A stretch of DNA of 64,000 nt, taken from assembly GCF_949628215.1 (NCBI RefSeq), contig NC_134277.1, positions 126,777,963-126,841,962 of the forward strand. Reading direction: 5' to 3'. The position numbers and the translations under genes are program-made. The notes below the pieces were generated by a model that was not told the DNA's origin, made no database searches, and saw only the letters and a program-made list of their open reading frames with translations. The stretch is from Phalacrocorax aristotelis (taxonomy: Eukaryota > Chordata > Aves > Suliformes > Phalacrocoracidae). This document shows, piece after piece, positions 11,104 to 23,549 of the stretch; within the stretch, counting starts at the first letter, position 1; each line of letters begins with the position of its first letter.

Positions 11104-13387
11104 CTGTTCAAAGAGAAAAAGAACAAATGTGATTTTTTTTAAAAAAATTTGTCAAATTTTTAGTCCTTCAAAAAGAAAAAACCCCACAACTGTACTGCAT
11201 GTCATTAATTCCAAGCCTATCACTGAAGTATGGCTGCATTACCATGGTAATAATAAGAAAAATCCTAGTGGCATAGTGGCATGTAGCGACCTGGAGACCA
11301 CGTCTGGGTCTAAACTACACAGGTCTGGGACATGGGTTTAAGCCCTGGCGTGGGATCACCTGCAGTAGTGAGGTGGTAGCACTGACTATCCCTCTCTCGC
11401 AAATCGCATAGGTACAGCTGAGGGTTTAGCACAGGTCTCAGAACAATGCTCCATAATCACCCTATATGATGCAGCCATTTTCCTTATCAGGCAGGAGAGC
11501 TTAGTTACATGAGCATAGGTGCCAGCCACTGATATCTCTGGCCTGTTTTATTTACTAGCACAGACATAGCCAAAACAAGTTGGGTTGGCAGGTTCAGATA
11601 AGCACGTGCAAGGGAACACCAGAAGCTTCTGGCAGAGCCAGCTAGACTAACTCTCTGCTGGAGACCAGGCTCTACTGGAGACCTTCTACCAATGCACTGT
11701 GTCTAGCACACTTTTACATTCAGTTCTTGCTGGGGTTCAGCTTCAACTGAAGCATATCAGTTCAGAGCAAAAAGGAGTCATTTACCTGTTTCTAATTTGG
11801 AACAGTCTGTAGACGTCAGAAAAAAAATATATAATTTAAAGCAGTGATGGGGCTTGGTTCACACTGCAGAGATTTTCTGGGAGAGAGGCTTAACTCTCAA
11901 TCTTCTGCTTCCTTGCCAAAACCCAGGCACCGGTTCTGTTCTTCCACAGCTTTACAGCTTACTTGGTTTGGAGTCTGGGAGCAGCACAGAGTGAGCTATG
12001 ATGCACTAGCAATTTATGCCAATGCTATAGCAGAGAGAGGTTAAATCCATGCACACCGATTCACAAAGGCGTAGCTACACAGGGCGTATACAGGGTCTGC
12101 TCAGAGAAAGCTTCTGCTGATGGAAAGTTATGCCCAGTGGGCACCTAGAGGGCACTGCTGGCAATGATCGCACATTGCTCTTTCCAGAAGAGACCAGGAG
12201 TCAAAGCCACAGGTGGCTATGGCCTGTTTGACAGAGGAGAGTCTATTCAGAGCTCAGTTTAAGTGGGTATAAAAGTCTGTGGGCTGGGTAGGCTCCTACA
12301 AGGGCCTGCAGCACAGAACAAGACATTATGGTGGCACAGCACAGGAGCGAGGCTGTTCTGCGGAACACATGGGCAAGTCATGGGGCAACAGTGATAGGTA
12401 TTGGGGAAAGTGATGCTGCTGTGTCTGCCCCAGTGTCAGCAGGTTCTAGTCAAGGTGTTATTCTGAACTAGTAACCAAAAAAAAGATTTTTCCTCAGTTC
12501 TAGTTCAAGTTCCAGAAATACTTTAAAACAATAATGCAAGTGAAATTCTCAGTTTGAGTAAATGTAATGGGTGAAACTGGTCCTTAGTTCTGTTCGTTCA
12601 TCTGGGCTGGATTTGACACTTTGATAGCAACCAAGAGCTTTATCTGCCTTTGCCTTGGGGATTCGTGCCAAGGTCAAGGGGAGGTCAGGCTGGTGGGCAT
12701 GTTCACAAGGCATAACAGCTATCATTTAAAATTCAAAAGATGCCTTCTGTTCAGAGTCTTAAACGTTTCCAGGTGGTTCCTCAGACAGTAACATGGTGCC
12801 ACAAAAACCATGTTGCAGAGGAGTCAAGGGTTTGAAGTGGCTACTAACCTTATGGTAGGGGCACAGAGCTCCTACAGGTATGGTGTTTTGTTCCTGGTTA
12901 CAGTCATGTAATCTTCATGCCATTCCTGGCCACTTATTTGGTATCCCATGCATCACCCCTGCATCTCACTGATGGGGGTTTTCCTGAGCCAAACTAGGTG
13001 TTTTCACTGGCAGCAAGCTCTCCTCAGCAATGGAGCACTTGGAGAAAATAGTTCTTGCCATTTGCCTCTCAAGTAAGAGGGAGTGATCTTAACACTTCTT
13101 TCCTACACCTTCTCCCTAAGATCTCAGTTCTGATTTTCTAAAGAACGGAAGTTCTCTAAGACCAAAGTGTACGTGCTGTGATGAGGTGACAACAATGTCT
13201 AATAAATGTATGTATTGAAAACTTGTTTTCCCACAACAGTTTAACTGCTGAATAAATACAGTGCCATCACAGATGCACTTCTGAAATACCGTAGGGAAAC
13301 GGGCAATAGAGCCGTTTCCAGATTCTCTGTCAGATACTTGTGTCATGAATGTTGCTCAACACAAGGTGGCATTCACTGGCTGCTTAC
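11104..13387 (-). other. TOX: TOX last intron (2.3 kb)
   Basis: Donor GG|gtaagc at the right end and acceptor gaacag at the left. I see no coding sequence in it. A possible tRNA-derived SINE relic lies at about 11260-11420 (A-box-like 11269-11279, B-box-like 11335-11345). The remainder is unremarkable unique sequence, somewhat richer in GC than the 3' UTR. Confidence 0.85.
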
Positions 13388-13539
13388 CCATTACTGCAGT
13401 AGTCATTATTCCAGTCCACAGTCTGTGCTGGAGGATTTCTGCACCCTGAACGAACATACTCCATTGCTTGGGTAACAACTTGTGCAGCTGTTGATGTTGG
13501 ATTGATGATATTCTGATAATCAGGCTGAAGAGTAAATCC
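13388..13539 (-). CDS. TOX: TOX penultimate coding exon
   Basis: This 152-base exon has a ctctag acceptor and a GG|gtaagc donor. It encodes GFTLQPDYQNIINPTSTAAQ, continues through VVTQAMEYVRSGCRNPP, and ends AQTVDWNNDYCSN plus two bases of the next codon. This is the conserved C-terminal tail of TOX (about residues 464-513). The exon ends in phase 2 and is completed by the first base of the terminal exon, giving Asn-Gly-Gly-Met across the junction where human has Ser-Gly-Gly-Met. It is the only exon here that cannot be skipped without shifting the frame. If the following 2.3-kb intron were retained, the frame would read Asn-Gly-stop at once, because the donor itself supplies TAA. Confidence 0.96.
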
Positions 13540-16500
13540 CTAGAGGAGAAAGCAAGTACATTACAATGTATGGAAACGAAGCAACAGGTTGGATGTATTA
13601 AAAAACCCAAATAGTGTGTATTGTGAAATGGTAGAATACTTCTTTTCCAAGTGTACTTTAGGTTATCAAACTTAAAATAGAAAAAAAATGTGTAGGTGCT
13701 TTCTAAGTTTTAAAATCTTTCTTTTCTTTGAGAAATAAAACACTGCCGAATTGTTAGCTATTACACAGTCACAGGATGGAACTAAAAGGGACAGAGGAGA
13801 AACAATTCAAAACCAAGAGAACAACTCAATCAGCACTGGGGCAAAAAGGTCTGTTTGCTCCTTAGAGCTTCCATTTAGATTAAACGTAAGGACACACACA
13901 AGTCGTTAATTCCCAGAATATGCAACAGAATCTTTTTGAAGGATGCAGGCAGCAGGTGGCTGACTGTTTTATTAGACTACACCTATTCACACATTGTTCT
14001 CAAAACCCTTTTTCTTCATTCAGTCACAAAGGGACCATCTGCTGCTTCTTTTATTTGTACTTCTCTCTCAACTAAACAGAAATTCAACCAAAGCTTTTTA
14101 ACAGTTGTTGGACTAATGTAGTGAAAGTAGCACAGAATAGCTTGCTTTTTGAAACCACCAAGACGAGAAAAAAAAGTGGAAGTTACAAAGAGACATCTAA
14201 CCTGCTCCCTGAAATATCTGCCATATGAAAAGTCATAATAATTTTTAGCTCCTTTGATATATGAGGATGTTTAAATGCTGTGTTTCAAAACCAGAAGAAC
14301 AATTGAAATCTCAAGGCTAGCGTTACCTGGTTCACCCTGTATAAATGTACATCGTGTTCCTGTAAAGTTAGAAGAACTACATTGGCTAAAAGTATGGGAA
14401 TGCTGTACAAAAGCAAGTGAAGTCTGCTGAAAAAAAACCAGACCAAACTCCTTCCTGGGGCAAGGACATACAATTTCTACTCAAGTTAACTGGATGTGTA
14501 TCTGCTAAACCAGGCACCGAACTTGAACTAAGATACCCAGTTTGAAAATCCACTCCTTCTGGCCAAAGTCCACATAGAGATTAGATAGGATTAAAGCTCA
14601 TAGCTTTTAGTTTTAAATTCTAGTGGATTATGTGTGATTGCTTCATACACACAGCCTTCATTAAGACAGGAATTTTGAGACGAGCTGTTTTTTTTTGCTG
14701 CAGGTTTAACAACGCAGCCCCACTACCTTTCATCAAGACAAATGAGCACTTTCAGTTTCCGCCTGAGCCCCTCCATCCCTGGAAAAGAGGTTCCTTCAAA
14801 TATAACATGCCACTTCCTCCTTCACATCCCTCTTTCTTGCTGCATTATACTCTAGCTCCTCCGCAGAGGTCCCACAGGTGTTCTGCCCTGCCGTGCCTCT
14901 CGCGTACACTGTCACCTCACTCTGCTCATCCTGACCACAGATTCTCGCCTAGGCTGTAAATGAGCTCAAATTTCTTCCATAATCTCTTCCATATGGGGAA
15001 TATCCCAAGTCACACCTCAGTACCTTAAGTGCTCTCTGAAGCCTCACTTTGCCCTTGATGACTCCAAGAAACAGACCATTAGTAGCGGGCAAGTTCATGA
15101 GCTGAATTCAGTGTCTAGTTGTCATGTAACATACTGCCCTGCTAATAAGGTAAAATAAAATGCACCCGTGGTGACCATAACCCCCACGCTCCGTATACAG
15201 CCTTTTCACCAGGCTCTAAACCTGCACATCATGCTGCATAAATGACCCCCATGCCTGCAACGAATCCAAAGGAAACTGTAATTGAGCAGACTTCCCAATG
15301 ACTTTGATTGGAGTTTTGTGTAATTAGAAGGCAGAAAAATTGGTTTTGTATATCATCATCATTTTTATATGAAACATCACCCTGAAGGCGTTTCTAATTT
15401 ATCTGTAAGAGGAAACTAGCCACAGAAACACATCCTACCCTCAGGCACTCAGGTTTACCTTCGGTAGCAGAGCCCCTGAGCTATCTCGTTCGTATTGGTC
15501 TTCATGAAACAATCGTATATACAAGAAAAACACTATATGGGGCCAGTAGCTCCAGCAGTGCTGTAGTGAAGCGTGCAAGTGAGCAGGCACAGAGACTCAA
15601 GTACTTAAGCAGCTAGAAAAGACAGTTCCCCAAGTCAGAGGAAGAGACCATCAGTACAATATCTGATCCATTTCTTCTGGTCTTAGGACAATTAGCTTAG
15701 ATTTGGGAGGATGGTCCTGTGGTTTAAATGCCAGCATGGAATTGGGTGGGACTTCTCATATTTTCTCACGTTTTCTGTGTGTCCACAGCCAAATTGCTTT
15801 GGCTCTCTTCGAGTGAAGCATGCATGCATTTGCATTTGGACTGAATTGATACCTCTCATGCTAAGGTTGGGACCACGGATCCAAACTTAATTCTCCAATC
15901 TGCAAAATAAAAGGTAACAACACTTTCACGTTGCACCTGCCAAGTTTGTTTAGTTTATAACTGCCCAGGACTGGGGCCTGTTTCTGTGCTCACGTGATAA
16001 ATTTTAAGTCGGTGCAGAGGTATCTGAGCCAGGCTCCAGCTCCAGAAGCAGACTGACCCCACGGGCCGTGCAGGCACACCAGTGGGCAGGGGGGCAGCTC
16101 CGGTCTCTGCAGACACCGTCTGTGCGCTGCCAAGAGGCAGCACCCAGAACCGTCCAGCACCGAGCCTGGTTGGGGGTTACTGGAATACCAGCAGCAAAAG
16201 TAATAATGAGGGTGTTGGAAGGCATGTTTGTTAAGACAAAGTAATTTGAGAAACCTGAACTCAATATGAAAGATGGATAAAGTATGGTGATGTTCAAAAT
16301 GTAAATAATAACTTCAGCTTTTTCATCAACAAAACACACCTCTGGAAATATAGATCTGTACAACAGAGGGACACAGCCTTGTACCAGGCTTGCAGTAAAT
16401 ATTTGTGAATTTTTTATGTAAGCCCTTAACAAACAATGATGAAATAAAAAGTGCTCAGAAAATGAGTGCTTTGAGGTCTAATTAAACAATGCGGAATGTT

Positions 16501-19274
16501 TTTGCATTGTGATGCTCACAAGAAAATCACCAACTGTTTTGCAACATGCCTAGAATTTTAAATTTCATTTTCTTGTTCCAGATTGAAATAAAAATAAGGA
16601 ACTTGATAAAGATTAATTCGATGTCAGGAGGGACATTTGCTCTTTAATTAGATTTCTGTAGCCCTAGCAGTTTCGTTGTGCCACTGTAGCAAGTCCTAAA
16701 AAGCCTGCAGCAGAACTAAACAGTGATCCTCATCTCCACACTTTACTGGGAACTAATTTCATTTCCTGCCTGTCTGGAGAGGTATTTTCAACAGGCATCA
16801 ATGTTTTTGTCTTCACAACTGATTTATTCATCAATCTCAATGTGATATTTTAAACCTTTAAATTACATCCAAATCCTAAAGCATCTGTTTATTACACAAG
16901 GAAATTGAAAATCTGTCTGTGTGATATCATACAAAGATTTTTCCTTAAGGTTATAAAGGAAGTTGACAGATATTAATGATTTTTTTTTCTCTCTTGACCT
17001 CATTCGAAGACAAAGCATAACAAAAAAGGGGAAGAAATCTGGACAAATACAGCAGGTCCCTGAGTTTACTGTATATAATATATACCAGAAAAAATGAGGC
17101 TATTATTTTTGGCGGACTATGCAATCATCTTACTGTATACATTTATTTTCTAAAGGAAAAGAAATACCTAAAATTAGACTGAAATGAGTTATTCTTTAAA
17201 AAAAAAAAAGTGACATACATTAATCTTCTGCTTCTTTGTTATGCATACAATTGCAGCCATGGTTACTAGACATTAAGGATAGAGTTTTGCTTGCTCTACC
17301 TGTGAACCAAAGTGGGACAGAGATTTTGATGGGACTTGCCATCCCACCCAATGCTTGGGTGAAGGATTTTAAGCAGGGAAGGAGATACTTCCAGCAGGGC
17401 TACTTAAAAGGGTTCCTTAACAAGGGCTAGGCATATCTGGGAATATTTGGAATCCTTGGTCTCATCACTCACCACACAAAACAGCAGTCAACAGGCTGGA
17501 GAGGGGGGTATGCTCAGAAAGAAGCACAAATGTCTAAGTAGAGAAAGGAAAGAATGACTTTGCAAGAGAAAACAGGTTGCAGCTTCAGATCCGATTTTAG
17601 CCTGAACTGCAGTGAAATCATGCTGATTTGAATGATAAGGGTTAAGATTGAGATCACCCGCTCCCAACTAAGCAAGAATTAAATGTTATGTCAAACCTAA
17701 GAAACAGACTGGATAGAAGCAACTCTGTATCAGTTATAAGATAATAAAATGGTAAGATGCTCACATGAGCATTTAACGAAAGAAAAACTGCACCCTTCTA
17801 ATCTGCTGGGATTCTTCAAGTGTGTCAAAAGTGGATGAAAGAAAAACTGGTACACACTGGATTTAGGCTTTAACAAAGTAAAACCTTACCATGGCTCCTG
17901 TTAATCATATTTAAGAAAAACTTAGTATATTTCAGAATTAGAAGTTAAATATCATCAAAATCAGGATCTAATTTAAGTATGAGAATAGAAGTAAATGCTA
18001 ATTCTTTAGAGTGTAAAGGATTAACGCTGTAAACGAGCACCCCGAAGGTCTACAGTAGTACCCATTATTTAATTTACTCATTAACTGTTCTGAAACAGGA
18101 ACAGAGACAAAATAGTTTACTTTGCAGAAGTTACAAAAATATTTAAATAACTCAAACTAGAGAAGATTGTTTAAAAGAAATTTAAAAATATTTACTAATG
18201 CTAGGCATATGAGCAAAATGCTACTACCTAAATTTTACTTTGCCTTGTGCATTTCAGAACAATTTTGATGCGTTGCATCAGCCGCATACTCCACAGAATT
18301 AATTGTTTTTAAAAGTAACAGAAATTGTGCAGTCAGTGAGGATTTTTGGCTACCAACGCTTCTGATCTTCTTGATGTTCTGTAGTTTTTGTGGACTCCTG
18401 GAGGAGACTGCCCTTCTCCAGCTGGCAGTCTCTCTTGGTTTGGCAGCTGCACATGTGCAGACAAGGGCTGCTGGAAGTGGAAGAGGACGTGCTGTTCCCT
18501 GTGGAGCTGATGAAGATCAGCTCATTGTCCTGGCAGCAGTGGGGGCAGAACTCTCTCCCCACGCCAGCACTTCTTATCCACCCCTCCTCAAAGTTACGCA
18601 CAGAAGAGTGTGTGGAATTCACGCACAGTGATTTTGAAGAACTGTATTCCTGCCTGACAGGACTGAAATCTGGTTCTTTATGTGATTTTTTTTTTTGGAG
18701 CTGGCAGTCGTTCAGACATACCACAAGACAGCCTTTGATAAGAAACTATCCTCCCTCTTCTGGAGAAAATGAGTGACCAAATCTCCCAGAGCCGCAGTGT
18801 TAAAGCAGGGATTGTGTGGACAGTGGGGATTCCCAGAGCCTGCTACCATTGCGCGTCACACTAGTAAGCCACGAACTATTTCAAAGCTGAGTGTTGGGGA
18901 AAAAAGGAAAAAAGAACCCACCATTAGTGGGATCTGTGACTGCTGCTTCTAACATGTCTACAGCACAGCCTGTCTGCAATGGTGGTGCACATCCAGGTGA
19001 GCCTGCAAATGCTTGTGGTAGAAGACTGCTAAGAAGCTGTTGACAGCCTTACCCCTCTCTTGCCTATTAAGCTTCACACTGCAATGTGACATGAGAAAAT
19101 TTACCTCATTTCTTCCTAAAGTGTATTAGTCTGTCTGGTATGAGTGGTGGTGATGTTTCTGAAGAGGAAAATGTCTTCTGTTGCAAGGCATGATGTAGGG
19201 AGTGGGATGTTAATTAGTTTCTGTTCTTGCTCCTTACATAAATTGGATGCCTGCTGGAGCCTTTGGAAAAGTCT

Positions 19275-19908
19275 CCAGTCCAGTGTGCCCAGGTGGCCAA
19301 GAAGGCCAACCGCATCCTTGCTTGTATCAGAAAAAGCATGGCCAGGAGCAGGGAAGTGATCGTCCCCCTGTACTCAGTACTGGTGAGGCCGCACCTTGAA
19401 TACTGTGCTCAGTTTTGGGCCCCTCACTACAAGAAAGACACTGAGGTGCTGCAGCGTGTCCAGAGAAGGGCAACAAAGCTGGTGAAGGGTCTGGAGAAGA
19501 AGTCTTAGGAGGAGTGTCTGAGGAAACTGGGGTTGTTCAGCCTGGAGAAGAGGAGGCTGAGGGGAGACCTTATCGCTCTCTACAACTAACGGAAAGGAGG
19601 TTGTAGTGAGGTGGATGTTTGTTTCTTCTCCCAAGTTACTAGTGATAGGACGAGAGGAAATGGCCTCATGTTCTGTCAAGGGAGGTTTAGGTTGGATATT
19701 AGGAAAAATTTCTTTACTGAGATGGTGGTCAGGCATTGGAACAGGCTGCCCAGAGAGGTGGTGGAGTCACCAACCCTGGAGGTGTTCAAACAACGTGTAC
19801 ATGTGGCACTTCAGGGCGTGGTTTAGGAGGCATGGTGGTGTTGGTTTGATGGTTGGACCTGATGATCTTAGAGGTCTTTTCCAGCCTTAATGATTCTATG
19901 ATTCTATG
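19275..19908 (+). mobile_element. CR1 LINE, short 5'-truncated 3' fragment
   Basis: The plus strand reads the 3' part of the CR1 reverse-transcriptase frame ([20 protein letters not shown], then [20 protein letters not shown] and [14 protein letters not shown]). A stop at 19506-19508 follows; the frame then drifts and ends with [20 protein letters not shown]. The 3' tail reads attctatgattctatga, the diagnostic CR1 end. The tail resembles CR1 subfamilies common in Neoaves, from memory of the family. The copy is antisense to TOX. The left boundary is approximate, because the first bases before the QCAQV homology are diverged. Confidence 0.92.
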
Positions 19909-21771
19909 AAAGGTTTAGAGTGGCCACACCTTTAACATGGAGGAAATCAAACAACTGAGAGAAGAGGAACTGAAAAAAAAGTTGAATGAAATGCAGCTAT
20001 CACTTCTGCTTTATCAGACTACATATTCTCCCATTCTTCTTGGCTGTCTTTTTATGAGGGAAGGTGGTCTGCGCCATGCTGCTGGGCACTGAACCTCACA
20101 CCCAGAGTCCTCCTTCCCTCCTCACCATGGGCTGGACATACAGGGTGGTGCTACTCCTCTTCTTTGTCCTCACTGCTGTTGACTCTGTGCTGCTGTCATT
20201 GTTTGGAGGGCTTGCTTTTTTCCCCACTGTCTTTTCCTCCTTAGCATGCTCTGTGATCAGCAGAGGGTTTGCTCAATTTTGAGCACAGAGGAGAGCAGAG
20301 TCTTTTGACTACTGAATCAGAAGGAGGCCTTTATTTTCAAGTTATAGTTTCCTGAATTCTTGCTACAGGCCTCCTGGTGGCCAGCCTGTCCTCTGTGCTC
20401 TAATGCAGTATAAATCCTGGGGATAGTGTTTTCTAACGTTTCCTGAGTATGTCTAGAAAGAGTCATTCCTAAGAGACTAGACAGGATACCACTGTTCTGC
20501 TCTGGTATGGCAAATCATGATCATGATGTTGTTAGTACACCTGTTGCCCTAAAATTTAACATACTTTTTGCTTTGTCTTTGCCAAAATCACTCTTTAAAG
20601 GAAATGGATTATATATTTAAACCCAATCTGCAAACTGTGTAAACTGTTGTATGCTAAAAATAAAAAAATTGCAAGTATTCCAAAGTGAAATTAGATTTTC
20701 CGGAGCTCAAAAGTTGTATTACTTTGAAACAAAAGCAGGAGCATAAGAAATATAAACTGGCTTGTAGATGTTCCACAGTGCTTAAAGAGAAATGCAGTTA
20801 AGATTCACAGTGTAGCATTTCAACAGGTAATAAGCACCTGTCACCATGAGTGAAGCTCAGAAATATCTCACCATGGTATCTTCCTTATAAGCAGCAGCAT
20901 TTCTGATGAAGGAATATGAGTTGGCAAAAAGTATTTAAGCTGACCTTTCATGACTTTAACAATGGAGAGCAGTAACATGGAGGTACAGCATTTTTTGCTT
21001 TACTGTACTCATACTGAGTAAAGAAAAAGACTCGTCATGGTACAGGTCTACATATTGACTTCTAGACACCTGTTTTCTACAGCCTAGTGCCCTGTGTTTT
21101 CTCTCAGGCTAGAAATAATTCAGCTGCATGCCACACATCTCACAGATGAGTGAAAGTACTCTCAAGCCACTGACACGCACACCATATGCTACAAGTGTGC
21201 AAGTTATTAAAATAAAACATTGGACGATTCATGTTATCTTACCTTTTTTGTAGCATGTCATCTTTTGGAATAATGCCTAAGTGTTTGGATTCATACCATA
21301 ATGATGATGATGTATGTATACATATATACATACCAGGACAGTATCTAACATCTGCACTACATCTTTTGCTAGCCCCTACTGTATTATTAATTCAATAAAT
21401 AAATGCAGATTTTCAAATCTGTTCAGTGAATTATGCCTATCAATGATTCTGGAAAAGACATAAAGGGTTTGATCTTCTATAACTCTGCACTGGACAAGTA
21501 ATGTACAAGTGACACTGAACTTGGCAAACAATCTGAACTTGGAAGACTGAACTGCTTTGCAATAAAAACTCAAATATAACTATACAATCTCAACAGGCTG
21601 CTGTCACAGTTGTCATTTTTCATGTTTGATAAATGAATTAGGCTATTGCGTTGAGTCTCTGTCCATTGTTTTGCCTCGCATTGCTCTGAGCCTTCACGTT
21701 CAACCAAGACTGCATCAAGCTTAGGATCTCCAGACAGACCCTCCTGACACTAGGACACTGGGTTTCTTGCT

Positions 21772-21795
21772 TTCCTGAAGGAAAGCCTTCAGGAA
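21772..21795. repeat. Perfect 10-bp-stem, 4-nt-loop inverted repeat
   Basis: TTCCTGAAGG (21772-21781), loop AAAG, then CCTTCAGGAA (21786-21795). The hairpin would form on either strand of the intron. Confidence 0.9.
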
Positions 21796-23162
21796 TACAT
21801 GACAGTAAAACGCTCCACATTTGTGTGGCTGTAAGTCTGTTGAGTCCATTTACTCTGATCGTGAAAAATAAACTGGACTAGGAAAAAGTTGTAAATAGTT
21901 TACAAATTTTCCTTCCTGATTACTCAAAATCACTCTCGAGACTAAGATCTAAGTCTCTGAAAAAATCCAGATCATCCTGAGCACACCTTGCTTTACCTTC
22001 TGAACAACTAAATTTATCAGTCCAGATTGCTTTCAACTCTTCCTCTTTTTTTTTGTCCTGCTTTGGAAAATTTCTTTCCCTGTTAAATTGTTCTCCCAGC
22101 TAGAAGCTATGTTTTGTGTTCAGCTATTCCCATCTTTAAAGACCAATCTTGAGTTCAAATGTTTCCAGCTTGGAAAGCAAATGCAAATGCTTTATTACAA
22201 AAGGTGAATTTATATAAATATTCAAAACATGCAGCAAATTCATGACTGTGTATTATCAAGCAGAACTGACAAGTTTTGCATATACAAATTTTGTAATTCT
22301 TGCAACTCCATCCAAAAAATGTTCATTCTAATGCTTCTGTGCAGAGCAAGATCTTACTATTGATCTCAGATATCATCCAATATGAAAGGAAATTTTCTCT
22401 CATGAAATCAGCAGTGTTAATTTGCTCTAACCCTCCACAGGCCTGGGCCCAAAAGTCACAATACTAGGGTTGGTCTGCATTCATTCAGAGCTCCTAGGAA
22501 ATGTATTGAGAATCAACTATTTAAAACATTGAGAATGAAAAAAAAAAGCCACCATATCGGGATACTGGAGACATCTCACTTCTTTCCGGTAAAAAAAAAA
22601 AGCTATGTCACTCTAGCAAAATGAAGTTATGAATGCAGCATAAACCAACATACTTGTGTTCACTCAATCTAGCATGTTTAACACAACCTGTGCTGCTTCA
22701 TGTTGCCTCTGACTGTTCCACATCACAGTCAGCACAATGGTATCAGCGCATGCTACAAACATATCTTTTTCTAGACATGCCTGCCTTTTGTTTGTAAAAT
22801 ATATCTCAGTCACTCACTTATATTTCAGGGTACTCCAAGATTTGTAGATGGATCTATGGACACACTTCTATTTAAAGGATGCCTCCTGAATCTGGGAGGG
22901 AGACAGGGCTAGTGTCCAGAAGAATGTGATGAGCATCGTTGCTAGAACAAACAGTTCCAGTGAAGTGCCCCATCATCTAGGTAAACTCCTTCATTTGTTC
23001 TTGCCTTTGAAAGACTAAGTCCTCAGACTACTGAGGTTTTGGAACTCTGCAAAATTAAAGCTAATCCATGGCTCTAAATCTCCCTCACTATATCAACTTC
23101 TGGATGACTTTTTTCCCTCAAAAAAAAATATTTCCCCACACAACTGAAAAGCTCAAACTTAC

Positions 23163-23549
23163 TTGCTGCATTGTAGGTGAATGTAAAGCAGACTGGACCT
23201 GCATCGGTAGCTGGTTTCCAATGGACTGCTGCATTGAAATCGGCTGGTGTTGCTGGATGTTGAGATGCTGGTGCAGAGGGGGGCTGATCTGAAGAGGTGG
23301 CGGTGGGGACACAGCCATGTTTGCTATGGAAACAGTCACTGGCATTTGGTTATTGGGCTTGGGCGCTATGTTCCTGGGGATATTGGCATGCATGGCAGTG
23401 ATGTGAGGATTCATTCCTGGTTGTTGGTGGTAGTGGGAACTGAGGTACAGTGCCGAGTGAGCCTGGGTGGGCCCATGAAACACCGACTGCTTTGAATTCA
23501 TCATCTGAGGTTGTGGGGAGGCTTTAACATCAACAGGTTCACTGTAGCT
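23163..23549 (-). CDS. TOX: TOX coding exon: Pro/Gln-rich C-terminal region
   Basis: This 387-base exon (129 codons, phase 0-0) has an aacag acceptor and a CAA|gtaagt donor. It starts SYSEPVDVKASPQPQ and contains HSALYLSSHYHQQPGMNPH, IAPKPNNQMPVTVSIANMAV and a PPPPLQISPPLHQH segment. It ends HSPTMQQ. This is the low-complexity, proline- and glutamine-rich region after the HMG box (about residues 335-463), thought to contribute to transcriptional activity and partner contacts. No folded domain is visible. It matches TOX rather than TOX2, TOX3 or TOX4 in detail; the few differences from the human protein I recall are conservative. The frame to the upstream HMG exon and to the downstream exon is continuous. 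Confidence 0.96.

Larger units (their letters stand above)
13540..23162 (-). other. TOX: TOX intron (9.6 kb)
   Basis: Lies between the Pro/Gln-rich exon and the penultimate exon. It contains a 5'-truncated CR1 copy on the plus strand (19275-19908) and a perfect 10-bp-stem hairpin (21772-21795). It also holds a GC-richer stretch that is open in several frames (18370-18780) and a second GC-rich patch at about 16030-16180. AT-rich sequence with homeodomain-type TAATTA cores at about 16430-16960 looks like possible conserved non-coding DNA. I recognise no other gene in it. Confidence 0.85.

Noticed and set aside
13356-13610. 84-codon minus-strand frame over the penultimate TOX exon
   Set aside because: It is in a different frame from TOX and runs through both splice sites; a shadow of the real exon.
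16004-16432. 142-codon minus-strand frame
   Set aside because: Starts at TTG and joins an AT-rich hydrophobic half to a GC-rich half; no homology recognised.
19606-19890. 94- and 71-codon frames at the end of the 19-kb CR1 copy
   Set aside because: One is the LINE tail after a frame break and the other is a shadow; neither is a host gene.
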